This document shows, in pieces, positions 60,964 through 64,000 of a stretch of 64,000 nt of DNA. Under the pieces are notes generated by a model. The model made no database searches, was not told the DNA's origin, and saw nothing but the letters and a program-made list of their open reading frames with translations. Source of the DNA: Caldicellulosiruptor danielii (GTDB lineage: Bacteria; Bacillota; Thermoanaerobacteria; Caldicellulosiruptorales; Caldicellulosiruptoraceae); the NCBI RefSeq assembly GCF_034343125.1, contig NZ_CP139957.1, positions 1,978,001-2,042,000 of the forward strand, read 5' to 3'. The position numbers and the translations under genes are program-made. The first letter of the stretch is position 1; each line of letters opens with the position of its first letter.

Positions 60964-61914
60964 CTATTCTTCTACAGATTCTATAAATAACATTCCAGAA
61001 GCAAGTTTTTTTGTAGTGACTTTAGCAAAGACAAGTCCTTTTGCCAGTTGTTCTATTATATCCTTTTTTGCTGTGTACAATTCGAACTCCCCTTCATCAG
61101 CCATTACTTTTATTTTTGCATAGTCGGTCCCCTTTTTCGACTGCATAATAATTGGGTCTTCAAATACAATAACGTTGTGTAGTTCAGTTACTTCTTTTGC
61201 AGAAGCGGATTGCTGTGTCTCTTCAGATGTTTTCTGTTCTTGCACAACCTCAGTTCCATCCACCGTCCACGACGATTGAGGTAAAACAACAGGTTCTTTG
61301 CTTAGTTCCTGAGGTTCTACTGACATTTCCTCTGCGCCATATAGTCCCTCAAAATCCGTTGCAAATGCTTCTCTAAGTGCCTGTTCTAATGCAACTTTCC
61401 TTATCATAGTCGCCGGCATTTCTCGCCAACTTCTCATCGGTTGACCGTCCTTCTTCCTTCTCAGATATTCGCTAAGGGAAACAGCAATTTCGATTGGCAC
61501 CTGCCAATCTTTTCTATAAACCCTTGCCCATCCACCTACCAGCTCTTCACCATTTAATACAAGACTTCCTTTCCTATACTCTAATTCACCGTTTTCCTTA
61601 CGGATGATTATACCAGCTTCCCAACCACTACAAAGTGGGTTTTTTGATGCTCTTTTAACAAATACGTCTTTTGATACTACAACAGTGGCAGGTTCATCTT
61701 GGTGATATTTTATTAAGTAAGCTTCCCTCAGGAACGGATTTAAACGTTGATGCTGACAAAGTTTGAGAAACATAAACACTTCGGCATCAGTAACTTTCGT
61801 AGGGTCACCCGAAACCAGATACTTTTTGATAATTTCAGGTGACAGTACAACTTTTCCTGTTTCTGTCTCATACTCAATTGTATCTTGTTTTACAATTGCC
61901 TTTACATTATTCAT
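60964..61914 (-). CDS. RecT/Bet-type single-strand annealing protein
   Basis: 316 aa from the ATG at 61914 (GGGAGGG upstream, GTTTGGG at the start). The Bet/RecT core is AEVFMFLKLCQHQRLNPFLREAYLIKY, VVVSKDVFVKRASKNP and the DEGLYG-like FATDFEGLYGAEEM; the last 90 residues form an OB-like or linker domain (LHNVIVFEDPIIMQSKKGTDYAKIK). It anneals ssDNA during phage recombination, probably with the RecB-like nuclease. Confidence 0.88.
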   Translation of the reverse strand: MNNVKAIVKQDTIEYETETGKVVLSPEIIKKYLVSGDPTKVTDAEVFMFLKLCQHQRLNPFLREAYLIKYHQDEPATVVVSKDVFVKRASKNPLCSGWEAGIIIRKENGELEYRKGSLVLNGEELVGGWARVYRKDWQVPIEIAVSLSEYLRRKKDGQPMRSWREMPATMIRKVALEQALREAFATDFEGLYGAEEMSVEPQELSKEPVVLPQSSWTVDGTEVVQEQKTSEETQQSASAKEVTELHNVIVFEDPIIMQSKKGTDYAKIKVMADEGEFELYTAKKDIIEQLAKGLVFAKVTTKKLASGMLFIESVEE

Positions 61915-61976
61915 CCCAAACTTCCCTCCCTGCAAACTTTATTTTTGCAAACTCCCAGTGGTAGGACTTTTGAGCC

Positions 61977-62510
61977 CTACCACTCATCTGGGGGAAGAAT
62001 AATGTCTGTATCCCCTATACACTGTATAGTACCATCTTCTGTTACTCTGTAGTATATTGGGTCATAATCATATGGTTCAACAGCAATTACCGCACCTGGC
62101 TTTGCTGCAACTAACGAATATCTGTCTCCATGCTTACCTGTTCTTGAATAACCCGAGGCACGTACTACATCAACGTATTCTCCAGAAGAACCTTCGGATT
62201 CAATAAAACCGTCAATACCAAACAATATATACTCTGCAACTTCAGAAGATTTGTAAAATCTAGTAATAATTCTGCCTTTCCTATCCTTTCCCTCCTGGAT
62301 ACTATAAACTCCAGGCAAGATAGTCTTTTCTTCGATATTTATTGCATGTACTGGGAAAGTAAGTGCTGCGCAACACCAAGAACGTATACCAGAATGTCCT
62401 CTAAGTTCAACCAATACTCTTCCGTTATCAGATGGTCCTACTATCTTTGTTGACACCCAACCACCGCTTGGCAACTTGATAGGCTCAGTAACTTTAACAC
62501 GGATTTCCAT
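61977..62510 (-). CDS. Protein of unknown function (177 aa)
   Basis: ATG at 62510 with GGGAGG and GTTTGTT. Beta-rich, with VKVTEPIKLPSGGWVSTKIVGPSDNG, a CC pair (IRSWCCAALTF) and VVRASGYSRTGKHGDRYSLV. Not recognised. Its stop TAG lies in the stem of AGTGGTAGG/CCTACCACT (61957-61985). It is the first gene after leader module C. Confidence 0.55.
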   Translation of the reverse strand: MEIRVKVTEPIKLPSGGWVSTKIVGPSDNGRVLVELRGHSGIRSWCCAALTFPVHAINIEEKTILPGVYSIQEGKDRKGRIITRFYKSSEVAEYILFGIDGFIESEGSSGEYVDVVRASGYSRTGKHGDRYSLVAAKPGAVIAVEPYDYDPIYYRVTEDGTIQCIGDTDIILPPDEW

Positions 62511-62561
62511 AACAAACCTACCTCCCGCAAACTGTTTTTTGCGAACTCCCAACAAGCACAA

Positions 62562-62781
62562 AAAGCCCCAAAGGACATTTTGCAGTCCTAAGGGGCTAAC
62601 TTTCTATCGGCAAACTACTGGCAAACTGGATATTCAGTTTCCTAGCTGCATATAACATAAAAGCCACAGGTGTTTGATGGTCTTCAAAAACCATACAAAC
62701 AACCTGTGGCTAACTTTCTGGAGCAAACTACAGAATGAATGCTTTCTGATTTTATTATACCACTTTTTTTGTTTAATGCAA
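62562..62781 (-). promoter_or_regulatory. Promoter-leader module C with two attenuators in series
   Basis: TTGCAT (62776-62781), 16-base spacer, TATAAT (62754-62759). Two units follow in tandem: GTTTGC 62723 / GTTAGC 62709 with stem AGCCACAGGTTGTTTG / CAAACACCTGTGGCT, and then GTTTGC 62610 / GTTAGC 62595 with stem AGCCCCTTAGGAC / GTCCTTTGGGGCT and a T run. Both terminators start inside a GTTAGC. An extra GTTTGC lies at 62621. Confidence 0.65.
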
Positions 62782-62814
62782 CACCTTTTTGCAAACTTCC
62801 AATGTGGGAGCAAA

Positions 62815-63066
62815 TTATCTCCCACAGAAGAGATGCCAGAACTCTACTGGGTGCATGGGTCTAATACCAAAATCGTATGAAGCCTCAACTTTTAATTTCT
62901 CCACTTTGCCGGTTTTTAGATTCTTAACTTTGAAGTGATATTCGCACACTACCTCATTTGTATCCGCATACTTGATTATCTTATAGCCGTTGAGGTACTT
63001 GTACTTTGGGAATATAGCTCGTCTCATGATACATCTAACTCCTTCTTTAAAGTTTCGTTTTAGCAT
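62815..63066 (-). CDS. Small protein of unknown function (83 aa)
   Basis: ATG at 63066. Strongly basic start (MLKRNFKEGVRCIMRRAIF), then YEYHFKV-type strands (VCEYHFKVKNLKTGKVEKLKV) and MHPVEFWHLF. Not recognised. Stop TAA in the loop of GTGGGAG/CTCCCAC (62804-62825). Confidence 0.5.
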   Translation of the reverse strand: MLKRNFKEGVRCIMRRAIFPKYKYLNGYKIIKYADTNEVVCEYHFKVKNLKTGKVEKLKVEASYDFGIRPMHPVEFWHLFCGR

Positions 63067-63122
63067 AACCAACACCACTCCCTGCAAACTTTTATTTGGC
63101 AAACTTCCACATCCAGGGCAGT

Positions 63123-63320
63123 TTATACTGCCCTTTTTAGTTCTTCTGGTTCATAATAAACCCAGCAAATTCTATATCCTGAATCTTGCAAAAAATTCTC
63201 TAACTCTTTGCAATAACAACGTTCTAAAACTAAGGCTTTATTTTCACGGACAATGCCAACTGGTCTTTGACAATAATAGATAATACCATTTTCTACTTTG
63301 CAAATATTGAAAACTACCAT
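63123..63320 (-). CDS. Small cysteine-containing protein (65 aa)
   Basis: ATG at 63320 behind AAGGGGGAG. VVFNICKVENGIIYYCQRPV, VLERCYCKELENFL, SGYRICWVYYEPEEL: a small mixed alpha/beta protein, not recognised. Stop TAA lies in the loop of a perfect hairpin AGGGCAGT/ACTGCCCT (63115-63134). Confidence 0.5.
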   Translation of the reverse strand: MVVFNICKVENGIIYYCQRPVGIVRENKALVLERCYCKELENFLQDSGYRICWVYYEPEELKRAV

Positions 63321-63477
63321 AAGAATCACTCCCCCTTGGTTTATATTTTTCTGCAAACTTTTGATGCTAACTTCCAAGGGAGAGAAAGGTTAGCAGAGCA
63401 CAGGGAAAACAACTTTTTCCCTGTTTTTTTTCAGCCTGAAGCTTAATTGCCTTTCGTAAATAGTATTTAAAAAGCAA

Positions 63478-63688
63478 AAAGCCCTGATTGAGCTTGTAAA
63501 CTCAAATCAGGGCTTACTGTAATCGGCAAACTGGCATATTTGATTTTACAAATAAGGCAGGCAACTAACCTGCCTGGCTCCCGCTAAATGGGGTAAAACT
63601 GAAGGTAGCATTAAGCCACCGTGCTCCCGCTGAGGGGTAAAATAATCTTGACTGATTGTATTTTACCACACTAATGGTCTAAAGTCAA
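63478..63688 (-). promoter_or_regulatory. Promoter-leader module D with tandem repeat and attenuator
   Basis: TTGACT (63683-63688), 17-base spacer, TAAAAT (63660-63665). The leader contains two copies of TTTTACCCC-n-AGCGGGAGC, each followed by a small hairpin (GGTGGC/GCTACC-like and GGCAGG/CCTGCC), then GTTTGC (63526), a GTAAGC variant (63512) and a terminator AGCCCTGATT...AATCAGGGCT with TTTTT. No gene is seen in 63321-63684. Confidence 0.6.
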
Positions 63689-64000
63689 CATTTGCCCAGA
63701 AAAAGCTCTTTTAGCTTCTCATCAATGGCATTCAGAACTTCATCATTAACTTTTCCTACTGTACGCAATATCCTTAATTTGCTTACTGAACGAATATTCC
63801 CTATATCCACATATGTTTTATTACTTGGTAGCGGTGGTATGTGACCAACAAACACGCATGTAGGATGATTAACAGTACGTCCCTGTTTTGTGGTTAATGG
63901 CACTACGGTAAGTGTCCCAAAGGTAGGCAAATTATTCACATCAATTACAACAGCCCACCGAATTTTATTTTTCTCCGTTCCGACATTATAACCAAAATTT
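63685..64000 (-). CDS. MazF/PemK-like protein, C-terminal part (runs off window)
   Basis: About 104 codons are visible, open to the window edge: NFGYNVGTEKNKIRWAVVID, then FGTLTVVPLTTKQGRTVNHP and RSVSKLRILRTVGKV. The strand order 'G...G.EK.K.R.AVVI ... TVVPLTT ... IRSVSKLRI' is that of MazF/PemK ribonuclease toxins. The N-terminus and any antitoxin lie outside. Its stop codon overlaps the -35 of module D. Confidence 0.65.
   Translation of the reverse strand, partial: NFGYNVGTEKNKIRWAVVIDVNNLPTFGTLTVVPLTTKQGRTVNHPTCVFVGHIPPLPSNKTYVDIGNIRSVSKLRILRTVGKVNDEVLNAIDEKLKELFLGKC

Larger units (their letters stand above)
57212..63371 (-). repeat. Dispersed start-associated GTTTGC pairs
   Basis: Twelve intergenic pairs of GTTTGC (variants GTTAGC, GTTCGC), read on the minus strand, with first bases 13-15 bp apart; plus-strand positions 57227/57241, 57519/57533, 57939/57954, 58966/58980, 59465/59480, 60024/60038, 60441/60456, 60910/60925, 61932/61947, 62527/62541, 63084/63099, 63353/63366. 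The upstream copy is often preceded by TTGGAA. The ribosome site follows, and in at least eight genes a third GTTTG or GTTAG touches the start codon. Five related pairs lie in promoter leaders. The pattern is not a CRISPR because it is split by genes. Confidence 0.85.

Noticed and set aside
62634-62825. 63-codon minus-strand ORF across leader module C
   Set aside because: It runs through a promoter, two GTTTGC pairs and a terminator stem, and has no ribosome site.
57212-63371. CRISPR array suggested by regular GTTTGC repeats
   Set aside because: Repeats are only 6 bases, occur in pairs, and are separated by whole genes. There are no spacers and no cas genes; the RecB-like nuclease has a RecT partner instead.

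Overview
The window looks like the chromosome of a low-GC, thermophilic, anaerobic Firmicute; the gene content fits Caldicellulosiruptor or a close relative. Pointers are the A+T-rich DNA with strong purine-rich ribosome sites, long secreted fibronectin-III proteins ending in S-layer-homology-like repeats, spoIIR and a gerA-type operon, hemZ, and a (p)ppGpp synthetase locus of the order apt-relA-dtd. The genus is an inference from gene content and was not checked by a database search.

Layout. 1-9.5 kb is a decayed accessory stretch: an edge-truncated hydrolase, tRNA-Arg(TCG), a DUF6978-DUF1828 pair, wrecked IS256-type transposases, a secreted-protein pseudogene, an overlapping two-gene unit of unknown function (214-aa membrane protein plus 747-aa protein), a likely DUF499 remnant and a TnpB remnant. 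9.5-35 kb is mostly minus-strand core: a beta-CASP metallohydrolase, a DMT exporter, a polar amino acid ABC transporter whose binding-protein gene is broken by an insertion sequence, three SLH/FnIII envelope genes, wecB, two radical-SAM genes, a glyoxalase-II-like hydrolase, dtd, relA and apt. Two nearly identical 1.85-kb insertion sequences lie at 14772-16621 and 33101-34949; the second sits in the apt leader. 35-40 kb holds spoIIR and a ger operon. 40-44 kb is a plus-strand threonine/aspartate operon (ACT protein, hom, thrB, lysC). 44-53 kb holds housekeeping genes, four tRNAs and a pantothenate operon (DUF2520-panB-panC-panD) with an attenuator-like leader.

53.2-64 kb is a phage- or ICE-like early region next to tRNA-Arg(ACG), all genes on the minus strand: excisionase-like HTH, Toprim/CHC2 primase-like protein, ArdC antirestriction protein (frameshifted), RecB-like nuclease, RecT/Bet annealase, many small unknown proteins and a MazF-like toxin at the edge. 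Its unusual feature is its regulatory architecture. Almost every gene from 57 to 63.4 kb is preceded by a pair of GTTTGC hexamers 13-16 bp apart, followed by the ribosome site and often a third copy touching the start codon. Most stop codons lie in or beside a hairpin. Each promoter leader carries the same hexamer pair with the second copy (GTTAGC) forming the 5' arm of an intrinsic terminator. This resembles a replicon-wide antitermination or translational control system, and it is the best candidate here for something undescribed.
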